Shown here: positions 1 through 4,964 of the stretch, piece after piece
How the letters are laid out: every line of letters begins with the position of its first letter
Numbering within the stretch: the first letter of the stretch is position 1
From: an uncultured Atopobium sp.
Lineage (GTDB): Bacteria; Actinomycetota; Coriobacteriia; Coriobacteriales; Atopobiaceae
Length of the DNA stretch: 7,254 nt
Direction of reading: 5' to 3'
Assembly: GCA_916720465.1 (NCBI GenBank)
Contig: CAKARF010000044.1
Coordinates: 1-7,254, forward strand
Notes under the pieces: model-generated
What the model saw: only the letters and a program-made list of their open reading frames with translations
Database searches by the model: none
What the model was told of the DNA's origin: nothing
Position numbers and translations under genes: made by a program

Positions 1-535
1 CTGGGTGAACAGGAAGAATTGCTGCCTTTGAAGGAGCCTCTTTGGAGCGAGCTTCATCGCTTGAGTCAGACTTTACCGTACTGAGCACCTCGTAGAATGG
101 CGACTTCATCTGGCGGTAACCATAGGCAAAGAGCACCTTACCGCTTAGCGCCACCTCATCGTCAACGTGGATTTGCTCAGCTATCCAAGGCTGCCTAAAG
201 AACGAGGCCGTAAGCACGCCTGTATCATCCACAACCTCAATCTCAACAATGACCATTTTGGGACGTGGCCGTTTTGTCTTTACCGAAGCAACGCGGCCCG
301 TAATGGTAGCGTCCTCACCTATCTGCGCAAAAGCAATCTGCACACGATGGGAAAAATCGAGGTAGCGATGAGGCACGTTGAGCAAAAGGTCTCGTACACG
401 CAGAATGCCGAGACGCTCAAGCGCCTCGGCACGATTTGCATTGACATACCTTAACCTGGTCACGCTATCAACAAGCGAGCAGGTATGTGCTACTCGCTCT
501 GATGCGGGAGCGATGCTTACCTTGGACTCAGACAT
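1..535 (-). CDS. recG: ATP-dependent DNA helicase RecG, N-terminal part (runs off left edge)
   Basis: RecG is a superfamily 2 helicase that remodels stalled replication forks and Holliday junctions. Only the first 178 codons are present and no stop occurs, so the helicase motifs lie outside the window. The visible part is the RecG wedge region. A helical segment carries RLGI (residues 41-44) and LLLNVPHRYLDFS (50-62), the family's 'LGI..v.DLL...P.RY.D' signature. An OB-fold follows (about 75-150) with VVDDTGVLTASFFRQPW (101-117) and GYRQMKSPFYEV (139-150). The next residues, ending AAILPVHP, match the linker before the helicase core. The ATG at 535 is 3 nt after the fakA stop. Upstream there is only AGGA one base from the ATG, which is a poor Shine-Dalgarno, so translational coupling to fakA is likely. 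The identification rests on wedge-domain similarity recognised by eye. Confidence 0.93.
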   Translation of the reverse strand, partial: MSESKVSIAPASERVAHTCSLVDSVTRLRYVNANRAEALERLGILRVRDLLLNVPHRYLDFSHRVQIAFAQIGEDATITGRVASVKTKRPRPKMVIVEIEVVDDTGVLTASFFRQPWIAEQIHVDDEVALSGKVLFAYGYRQMKSPFYEVLSTVKSDSSDEARSKEAPSKAAILPVHP

Positions 536-538
536 GTC

Positions 539-2203
539 CTACTCAATAGAGAAGATGACTGGATAGAGTGGCTGCTCGCCGCGCTGAGCGTCAACCTCAA
601 GGTCTGGATAGGTGTCCTCAATCTTGCTGGCGAGAAGATCGAGCTGCTCGTCAGAGAAGTCTTCACCTGCAAGAATGGTGAGGTTGTCGCCCTCTTCCTC
701 CTCTTGCATCTTAGCGATAAGGTCAAGTGTGACCTTCATGACATCAGAGCCGACAACATCAATGGAGCCGCCCTGGATACCCATGACATCACCATCGTGG
801 ATAGGAGTGCCGTCAGCTGCAGAAGAATCGCGGACTGCAGTGGTTACCTCACCGTAGCGAACGCCAGAGATAGCGTCAGTCATCTCTTCTACAAGCTCTT
901 CAAAGGGAACGCCATCTGCAACGACAAACATTGCAGCAAATGCCTGAAGAACAGACTTGGTTGGAATGACAGCAACTTTTACATCCTCGCATGCGCTTGC
1001 AGCGGCTTCTGCTGCCATACGAATGTTGGAGTTATTTGGCATAACAATGACCTGGTCTGCATTGGCCTCTTCAATTGCAGCAAGAATGTCTGCAGTAGAA
1101 GGGTTCATGGTCTGACCACCAGAAACAACAACATCCACACCAAGAGACTTCAAGATTGATTCAGTGCCAGAACCAGCGGTTACGGCAACAAAGCCAAGCT
1201 CCTTTTTAGGTGCAGCTGCAGCCTTCTTATCTTCAGCGATCTTCTCGGTACGCTCCTTAGCCTCAAGGTCCATGTTGTGAATGAAGACCTCAAAAATCTG
1301 GCCGTACTGAAGCATGTACTCAAGAACCTTGTTAGGAGTATTTGAGTGAACGTGAATCTTGTAGTCTGGGTTTGCACCAACAAGAAGCTCGCAATCACCC
1401 ATGGTTGCCAGGAAGTTCAGAGCTGCTTCCTCGTCAAAGTCTGGGCTATCTGCCTTGAAGAGGAACTCGTTACAGTAACGATACTCAGAACCCTCCCAGT
1501 CATCGTTGAGCTCAATCTCAACCTTTGCGCTGGTAGCAGCCTTAGCGTCAGAAACAGAAACGGTTGTCTGGAAATCAGTAGTCTCAGTCTTGCCGGTAAC
1601 AGCGTTTACAAAGCCCTCAAGGAAGGTTGCAAAACCAAACGCACCAGAGTCAACAACGCCATTCTCTTTAAGAACAGGAAGAAGCTCAGGAGTGCGAGCA
1701 ACAGACTCATACGCCTCAACAACCAGAGCATCTAAGACCTCAACTGGGGTGAGCTGAGACTTCTCAAGGGAGTCTGCCTTAGCAGAAACGTCTTTAAGGA
1801 CGGTAAGAATAGTGCCCTCGACAGGCTTTCTAACAGCCTTAAAAGCAACCTCTTTACCGCGGCGGAATGCGTGAGCAATATCCTTTGGAGTTACTGCCTC
1901 AGGATTTTTAACGTCACACAGACCCTCGGCAATACCACGAAGAATCTGAGACGTAATAACACCAGAGTTACCACGAGCACCCATCAAAGAGCCGTGAGTG
2001 ATTGCCTTTGCAATATCCTGCATGCTTGCATCTTGAGGAAGATCTTGAACCTCACGAACAACGGTGCCCAGGGTAAGGGACATGTTAGTGCCGGTGTCTC
2101 CATCTGGTACAGGGAAAACGTTGAGCTTGTTGATCTCTTCTGCTTTGTCTGCAACGGCAAGAGCTGCTACAGGGAAGCATGTACGAATGACATTTGAAAT
2201 CAC
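539..2203 (-). CDS. fakA: FakA/YloV-type fatty acid kinase (DAK2-domain protein)
   Basis: FakA phosphorylates fatty acids that are held by a separate DegV-family carrier, FakB, feeding exogenous fatty acids into phospholipid synthesis. This 554-residue protein has the full family length and layout. The N-terminal DhaL-like kinase domain holds NVFPVPDGDTGTNM (28-41; D34 and D36 are the expected Mg/ATP ligands), GARGNSGV (75-82) and KPVEGTILTV (127-136). The middle domain has C244 (YRYCNEF) and H284/H286 (HVH), the positions expected for the central metal site. The C-terminal domain has GGQTMNPST (362-370), MPNNSNI (388-394), and ends in QPLYPVIFSIE, the usual family tail. A GTG start at 2203 is chosen because GAGG (2210-2213) lies 6 nt upstream and the protein then begins just ahead of the kinase motif. 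It follows the asp23-like gene by 37 nt and precedes recG. No fakB/degV gene is in the window. Fatty acid as substrate is inferred from the family. Confidence 0.93.
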   Translation of the reverse strand: MISNVIRTCFPVAALAVADKAEEINKLNVFPVPDGDTGTNMSLTLGTVVREVQDLPQDASMQDIAKAITHGSLMGARGNSGVITSQILRGIAEGLCDVKNPEAVTPKDIAHAFRRGKEVAFKAVRKPVEGTILTVLKDVSAKADSLEKSQLTPVEVLDALVVEAYESVARTPELLPVLKENGVVDSGAFGFATFLEGFVNAVTGKTETTDFQTTVSVSDAKAATSAKVEIELNDDWEGSEYRYCNEFLFKADSPDFDEEAALNFLATMGDCELLVGANPDYKIHVHSNTPNKVLEYMLQYGQIFEVFIHNMDLEAKERTEKIAEDKKAAAAPKKELGFVAVTAGSGTESILKSLGVDVVVSGGQTMNPSTADILAAIEEANADQVIVMPNNSNIRMAAEAAASACEDVKVAVIPTKSVLQAFAAMFVVADGVPFEELVEEMTDAISGVRYGEVTTAVRDSSAADGTPIHDGDVMGIQGGSIDVVGSDVMKVTLDLIAKMQEEEEGDNLTILAGEDFSDEQLDLLASKIEDTYPDLEVDAQRGEQPLYPVIFSIE

Positions 2204-2208
2204 GTTAG

Positions 2209-2213
2209 ACCTC
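2209..2213 (-). promoter_or_regulatory. Ribosome binding site supporting the GTG start of fakA
   Basis: On the minus strand GAGGT sits 5-6 nt before the GTG at 2203. No in-frame ATG gives a better start that keeps the N-terminal helix before the NVFPVPDGDTGTN motif, so this site decides the start. Confidence 0.65.
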
Positions 2214-2240
2214 AGTTCCTACTCATTTGAAGCAAAAAGC

Positions 2241-2588
2241 TTAGCGAGAATTACGCATGGCCTCGATATGTACAGTTACATCAACACATGAAAGCTCTGC
2301 AATTTGCTTAAGCAAAAACTTTACTGAGCTCTCAAGATTGTCGACAACAGACGCCATGTTAACGCCCTGCTCAACAACAATGTGAAGGTCAACCTGAACT
2401 CCCTTAGGAGTTGGGGTCACATCAATACCCTTACGAAGTCGGTAGGTTGGAAGAAGACGAGCAACACCTGCTGCCTCATCAATCTCTGCCATGCCAACAA
2501 CGCCATAACATTCCATAGCTGCATAGCCCGCCAGGTCAGCAAGGCAATCATTAGAAACTCTTAGTGTTCCGGGAACAGCGGTAGTCAT
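2241..2588 (-). CDS. Asp23/Gls24 (YloU-like) family protein
   Basis: This 115-residue protein belongs to the Asp23/Gls24 family, whose members are linked to envelope stress in Firmicutes and are often encoded beside fakA. The family pattern is visible: an N-terminal stretch with AGYAAMECYGVVGMAE, a middle beta-rich part with PTPKGVQVDLHIVVEQGVNM, and a C-terminal helix with an end strand reading CVDVTVHIEAMR. There is no signal peptide or membrane segment, so it is probably cytoplasmic or membrane-associated through partners. An ATG at 2624 would add 12 residues but has no Shine-Dalgarno; the ATG at 2588 has AGGAG 7 nt upstream and is preferred. It is the first gene of the asp23-fakA-recG operon, with rpmB divergent upstream. 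The molecular role in this organism is unknown; a link to FakA is inferred only from adjacency. Confidence 0.9.
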   Translation of the reverse strand: MTTAVPGTLRVSNDCLADLAGYAAMECYGVVGMAEIDEAAGVARLLPTYRLRKGIDVTPTPKGVQVDLHIVVEQGVNMASVVDNLESSVKFLLKQIAELSCVDVTVHIEAMRNSR

Positions 2589-2595
2589 TACATAA

Positions 2596-2603
2596 CTCCT
2601 CTC
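2596..2603 (-). promoter_or_regulatory. Ribosome binding site deciding the asp23-like start
   Basis: The minus strand reads GAGAGGAG followed by 7 nt and ATG at 2588. The alternative ATG at 2624 has only AT-rich sequence before it, so the shorter product is favoured. Confidence 0.75.
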
Positions 2604-2666
2604 GCAAGAACCAGGGTTAGTCATTGTTATTTAGTATACCGCAGAGCACATTTATTATTAAAGCGG

Positions 2667-2695
2667 CTTATATATACAAGTTGATAACCTTGCAA
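2667..2695 (-). promoter_or_regulatory. Probable sigma-A-type promoter of the asp23-fakA-recG operon
   Basis: On the minus strand TTGCAA (2690-2695, 4/6 to the -35 consensus) and TATAAG (2667-2672, 5/6 to the -10 consensus) are separated by exactly 17 bp. A start near 2660 would give a leader of about 70 nt to the ATG at 2588. A second -10-like TATACT (2633-2638) lies downstream with no convincing -35. The -10 sits in a nearly palindromic AT-rich element (2667-2680). Prediction by eye only. Confidence 0.55.
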
Positions 2696-2742
2696 TTGAC
2701 AAATCTTTTTCTTGTTATTTAATCTTGGTGTAATAAATGAAA

Positions 2743-2792
2743 AACATTCAAAAAGCTGTCTAAAAGCTATCCAATTGTGAATGTTATATTCA
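2743..2792 (+). repeat. Cluster of short direct and inverted repeats upstream of the rpmB promoter
   Basis: AAAAGCTGTC (2751-2760) and AAAAGCTATC (2762-2771) form a direct repeat with 11-bp spacing, 9 of 10 bases identical. AACATTCA (2743-2750) and TGAATGTT (2778-2785) form a perfect 8-bp inverted repeat flanking them. TGAAT and ATTCA (2778-2792) form a second, overlapping inverted repeat. A TGTTATATT string (2782-2790) resembles an extended -10 element. These may be regulator sites or chance in AT-rich DNA. Confidence 0.4.
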
Positions 2793-2796
2793 TGCT

Positions 2797-2824
2797 TTGA
2801 CAACACAATATATTGTGCTATATT
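2797..2824 (+). promoter_or_regulatory. Strong candidate promoter of rpmB
   Basis: A consensus -35 TTGACA (2797-2802) is followed after 16 bp by TATATT (2819-2824, 5/6 to the -10 consensus). A start near 2831 would give a leader of about 53 nt. The spacer is almost filled by a 14-bp perfect palindrome (2804-2817). A near-perfect -35 fits a highly expressed ribosomal protein gene. Confidence 0.7.
2804..2817. promoter_or_regulatory. Perfect 14-bp palindrome in the rpmB promoter spacer (operator candidate)
   Basis: CACAATATATTGTG reads identically on both strands and occupies the spacer between the -35 and -10 elements, where a bound dimer would block or distort polymerase binding. It does not fit the Rex pattern (which reads TTGTG...CACAA in the opposite order), nor a Zur-type box as I know it. 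The regulator is unknown. Confidence 0.4.
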
Positions 2825-2845
2825 TATTCGGCTATTTGGAAATTT

Positions 2846-2864
2846 TAGGCGCAGAGGGCGCCTA
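2846..2864 (+). promoter_or_regulatory. Stem-loop in the rpmB 5' leader
   Basis: TAGGCGC (2846-2852) and GCGCCTA (2858-2864) pair as a perfect 7-bp GC-rich stem with loop AGAGG. The stem ends 6 nt before the GGAGG ribosome binding site (2871-2875). It could be an mRNA-stabilising or protein-binding element such as an autoregulatory site, but I do not recognise a described leader family. Confidence 0.5.
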
Positions 2865-2883
2865 TCCTATGGAGGTCTTACTC

Positions 2884-3072
2884 ATGTCGAAGGTCTGTGA
2901 TTTCTGCGGTAAGCACGCCGTTGCCGGTCGCTCCATCTCCCACTCTCACCGTACTGTGGCCCGCACCTTTAAGCCAAACATCCAGCGTGTTACTGTCGTT
3001 GTCGATGGCCAGCGCAAGAAGATGAATGTTTGCTCCCGTTGCCTCAAGTCCGGCAAGATTGCTCGCAACTAA
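2884..3072 (+). CDS. rpmB: 50S ribosomal protein bL28
   Basis: bL28 is a small protein of the large ribosomal subunit. The 62-residue product has the family's normal length and sequence: CDFCGK near the start, GRSISHSHRTVARTFKPNIQ (15-34), then VCSRCLKSGKI near the end. C5, C8, C50 and C53 form two CxxC pairs, so this is the zinc-binding (C+) form. The ATG at 2884 follows GGAGG with 8-nt spacing; a TTG at 2797 in the same frame would add 29 residues but falls in the -35 box and is rejected. It is monocistronic and divergent from asp23, with its own promoter and terminator. The reversed orientation relative to thiN and yloU matches Bacillus subtilis. Confidence 0.98.
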   Translation: MSKVCDFCGKHAVAGRSISHSHRTVARTFKPNIQRVTVVVDGQRKKMNVCSRCLKSGKIARN

Positions 3073-3101
3073 GCAACTCAAGCTCGTCTTACCTCAAACT
3101 T

Positions 3102-3128
3102 AAAAAGGTCGCTTCGGCGACCTTTTTT
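3102..3128. terminator. Strong intrinsic terminator of rpmB, probably bidirectional
   Basis: An 11-bp perfect stem (AAAAAGGTCGC, 3102-3112, with 3117-3127) closed by a TTCG tetraloop runs into six T residues (3123-3128). The A-run on the 5' side gives a T-run on the minus strand too, so it can also stop transcripts from the convergent HAD-thiN gene. Confidence 0.92.
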
Positions 3129-3185
3129 CTTAGCACACTTATCTGACGGCAATATCTAATGCTGCTTGCTAGACTTACGGCCTCT

Positions 3186-3220
3186 CGTTGGGGCTTTGTT
3201 ACTCAAACGCGGCCCCAATG
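3186..3220 (-). other. Interrupted hairpin downstream of the HAD-thiN stop codon
   Basis: CGTTGGGGC (3186-3194) pairs with GCCCCAATG (3212-3220), 9 bp with one G-T pair. An inner TTTG/CAAA stem (3195-3198 with 3204-3207) closes a 5-nt loop, leaving CGCG unpaired on one side. It begins 16 nt after the thiN stop and lacks a following T-run, so it may stabilise the mRNA 3' end rather than terminate. The rest of 3131-3236 shows no gene. Confidence 0.4.
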
Positions 3221-3236
3221 CGACCCGATGAACGTC

Positions 3237-4601
3237 TTAGTTCCAAAGCTGCACTAAAAGGCAGCCCTTATTACACGTCACACAAGCATCGTAAGCTTCA
3301 ACGATATTTGAAATGCCATCGTCTCCAAGCAGTGTGAATTTCTCGTGATTAAGATTCCACCTCATGCCAGTCTCAGAAACCTCACATTCCTCTGACAGAG
3401 CTACAAGAGAAATCTTTTTACCCGCATCAGCTGCGCTCATCTGCCAAGAATCAACTTGGCCCGCAGCTAAAAAGCGAATCTCAAAGTCATTCTCAACAAC
3501 TCGAACCGCCGCCTTGCCCGTCTTTGCCCACTTGGCGAGAAGACCGAGCACTACAAGCTGGTGATCCAAGTGACCGCCGGACGTTGAGACAACCGTAAGC
3601 GAGAGTTTGCTATCTCTACGGATTGCCTCGTACTCAGCAGATTTCAGAGCAAGAGCCAGGTCCGTATCGTACTTATCCGCATTAAACTTCATGCAAGGTA
3701 CCTGCTGCTCTTTGAGCCAAGCCACGGTTTCTGGTGTGGCTGAGTCAAAGTCTCCGAGCGCAAGCTGTGGGACTACACCGGCGGCAAAGCACGCATCTGC
3801 GCCGTGGTCAACCGCTATCAGGTAGTCAGCGCTTTGGGCGCAGATAGAGAGCGTCGTGTGCGAAACCGCCTCTGGGGATCCGCCCACAACAAGGACCTCA
3901 AGGGGTTTCTCGCCAGAAGGCACGCTGGTCAGAGGGTGCTCGTAGTCCTGAAGGCGCAGAAGCGACAGCTCGCCGTAGGTGTGGGCAAAGATGTTAGAGT
4001 GTTCGCGCATAAAGACGGGGTCGCGGCCGTCGTGGTCGTTGTAGAGTGCAGCCACAGGAAAGCCCGCATTTTGTGCTGTCTGTGCGCCAAACGGAGCATC
4101 CTCGAAGACCCAGGTAGTTGCCTTTTCGGTGCCAAGACGGCGAAGAGCCTCAAGGTATACATCGGGCTCAACCTTGTCCACTCCCCCAACATCTTCTGTT
4201 GAAACCACTGTTTTAAAGAGGTGCTCAATACCTTGAGCCGCCAGAGCTGCACGAACTTCTCGCACGGGAGTTGACGAAGCAACGGCCATAGGAATGCCTG
4301 CGTCGTGGAGTTCCTGTAAGAACTCCTTTGCACCGGGAATGATTGAAACATGATGTTGGTACTGATCAGTTACGTACGCGCAGAACTCTTCATACAAAGC
4401 TTCTGCAGTGACAGGCAAATCTAGATAATCAACGCAAATTTTGCAGCCATCCATAAGCGAAACAGCCTCAACGCGCTCAAAAAATTCTGAGTCAACGGTC
4501 TTGCCGTATTTAGGAAGAACAGCGCCAAAAACGTTGTGCCAAACGCGCATTGAATCAACAAGGGTTCCATCGCAATCAAAAATTGCACCGGTTACCTGCA
4601 T
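3237..4601 (-). CDS. thiN: HAD-superfamily phosphatase fused to thiamine pyrophosphokinase
   Basis: The 454-residue protein has two domains. Residues 1 to about 215 form a HAD hydrolase of the beta-phosphoglucomutase-like subfamily: FDCDGTLVDS (8-17; D9 nucleophile, D11 acid/base), SST (109-111), K143 in VDKVEPD (usually GKP.PD) and FEDAPFG (166-172; E167/D168 metal ligands). After a linker (about 216-233), residues 234-454 match thiamine pyrophosphokinase, which makes thiamine diphosphate from thiamine and ATP: GDFDS (283-287), KYDTDLALAL (310-319), GGHLDH (342-347) and a C-terminal GDDGISN (426-432). Typical stand-alone TPK is about 210-220 residues, so the N-terminal half is an added enzyme, and the key residues of both halves are present. 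The HAD substrate is unknown; a phosphatase for thiamine monophosphate is an attractive inference, sugar phosphates an alternative. GGAGG lies 4 nt before the ATG at 4601. The gene is single, flanked by rpmB and a zinc-ribbon gene, both on the opposite strand. Confidence 0.94.
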   Translation of the reverse strand: MQVTGAIFDCDGTLVDSMRVWHNVFGAVLPKYGKTVDSEFFERVEAVSLMDGCKICVDYLDLPVTAEALYEEFCAYVTDQYQHHVSIIPGAKEFLQELHDAGIPMAVASSTPVREVRAALAAQGIEHLFKTVVSTEDVGGVDKVEPDVYLEALRRLGTEKATTWVFEDAPFGAQTAQNAGFPVAALYNDHDGRDPVFMREHSNIFAHTYGELSLLRLQDYEHPLTSVPSGEKPLEVLVVGGSPEAVSHTTLSICAQSADYLIAVDHGADACFAAGVVPQLALGDFDSATPETVAWLKEQQVPCMKFNADKYDTDLALALKSAEYEAIRRDSKLSLTVVSTSGGHLDHQLVVLGLLAKWAKTGKAAVRVVENDFEIRFLAAGQVDSWQMSAADAGKKISLVALSEECEVSETGMRWNLNHEKFTLLGDDGISNIVEAYDACVTCNKGCLLVQLWN

Positions 4602-4700
4602 AATGCCTCCGTAAACAAACTTATTAGTTGCAATCGTGAAATATCTACTCTAAGTAGGGTAAAGTATCTCACGTTTATAAATTGTTTTCATGGAGGAAGC
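4602..4700. promoter_or_regulatory. Divergent promoter region between HAD-thiN and the FmdB-like gene
   Basis: This 99-bp AT-rich gap must drive both flanking genes. No -35/-10 pair with good spacing stands out on either strand; TATAAA (4676-4681, plus) and TAATAA (minus, about 4617-4625) are weak -10 candidates. An inverted repeat CTACT-cta-AGTAG (4645-4657) lies near the middle. Ribosome binding sites GGAGG are present at 4606-4610 (minus) and 4692-4696 (plus). No thiamine-pyrophosphate riboswitch pattern was recognised, and the space is too short for one plus promoters. Confidence 0.4.
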
Positions 4701-4886
4701 ATGGCACGTTATAGCTATCACTGCACACACTGCGACAATACCTTTGAAATTGAACGCCCTATGAGCCTGAAAATTGAAGCTCCTCAGTGCCCAAAATGTG
4801 GACATGAGACCGAGCGCGTGTACAACACCTCAACCATCGTCTTTAAGGGCACCGGTTTTTACAACACCGATAGCAAAGGCAAGTAA
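4701..4886 (+). CDS. FmdB-family small zinc-ribbon protein
   Basis: This 61-residue protein has the FmdB-type zinc-ribbon pattern: an N-terminal YSYHCTHCDNTFE (C8, C11), then CPKCG (C30, C33), and the family-like tail FKGTGFYNTDSKG (48-60). Four cysteines in two CxxC pairs should bind one zinc. The family is named after a putative regulator of formamidase in Methylophilus, but its biochemical role is not established, so no function is assigned. The ATG at 4701 has GGAGG 4 nt upstream. The gene stands alone on the plus strand, divergent from HAD-thiN and convergent with rsmB. It is full length for the family. Confidence 0.87.
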   Translation: MARYSYHCTHCDNTFEIERPMSLKIEAPQCPKCGHETERVYNTSTIVFKGTGFYNTDSKGK

Positions 4887-4890
4887 TCCT

Positions 4891-4915
4891 GCGCTTTGAG
4901 CCTGAAGGCGCTCTT
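4891..4915 (+). terminator. Possible first terminator hairpin after the FmdB-like gene
   Basis: GCGCTTT (4891-4897) pairs with AAGGCGC (4905-4911), 7 bp with one G-T pair and a 7-nt loop, followed by TCTTT. It begins 4 nt after the stop codon. The T-run is interrupted, so it is weaker than the hairpin downstream. Confidence 0.45.
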
Positions 4916-4930
4916 TAAACGTCACGTATG

Positions 4931-4964
4931 AAGCTCTTGTTGTACAACTCAACAAGAGCTTTTT
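4931..4964 (+). terminator. Intrinsic terminator of the FmdB-like gene
   Basis: AAGCTCTTGTTG (4931-4942) pairs with CAACAAGAGCTT (4950-4961) over 12 bp with a 7-nt loop and leads into TTTTATTT. On the minus strand there is no T-run beyond the stem, so it should act mainly on plus-strand transcripts. The T tract overlaps the rsmB stop codon on the other strand. Confidence 0.85.

Noticed and set aside
704..1159. 151-codon open frame on the plus strand inside fakA, with similar frames at 1346-1735 and 1871-2197
   Set aside because: All three lie in the frame whose codons are exact complements of fakA codons. Such frames stay open when the real gene rarely uses TTA, CTA and TCA. Their products are Cys/Asn-rich with no recognisable domain.
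2212..2226. Four-codon ATG...TGA mini-frame between the asp23-like gene and fakA
   Set aside because: Too short to support as a gene; its sequence overlaps the fakA ribosome binding site and no leader-peptide logic is visible.
2589..2624. 12-residue N-terminal extension of the Asp23-like protein from ATG 2624
   Set aside because: No Shine-Dalgarno before 2624, while ATG 2588 has AGGAG at ideal spacing.
2679..2687. DnaA-box-like nonamer (TTATCAACT on the minus strand)
   Set aside because: Two mismatches to the consensus, a single copy, and no replication genes or cluster of boxes nearby.
2737..2763. Eight-codon ATG frame upstream of rpmB
   Set aside because: No ribosome binding site and it lies upstream of the predicted rpmB transcription start; likely chance in AT-rich DNA.
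2797..3072. Longer rpmB product starting at TTG 2797
   Set aside because: The TTG is part of the -35 box, and GGAGG directly precedes the ATG at 2884, which gives the standard bL28 N-terminus.
3804..4202. 132-codon plus-strand frame inside the HAD-thiN gene
   Set aside because: It is in the complementary frame of a gene with clear domain motifs; no ribosome binding site or family match was seen.
4602..4700. Thiamine-pyrophosphate riboswitch upstream of the thiN fusion
   Set aside because: The leader is under 100 nt including promoter space, and the conserved CUGAGA-type core was not found on the minus strand.
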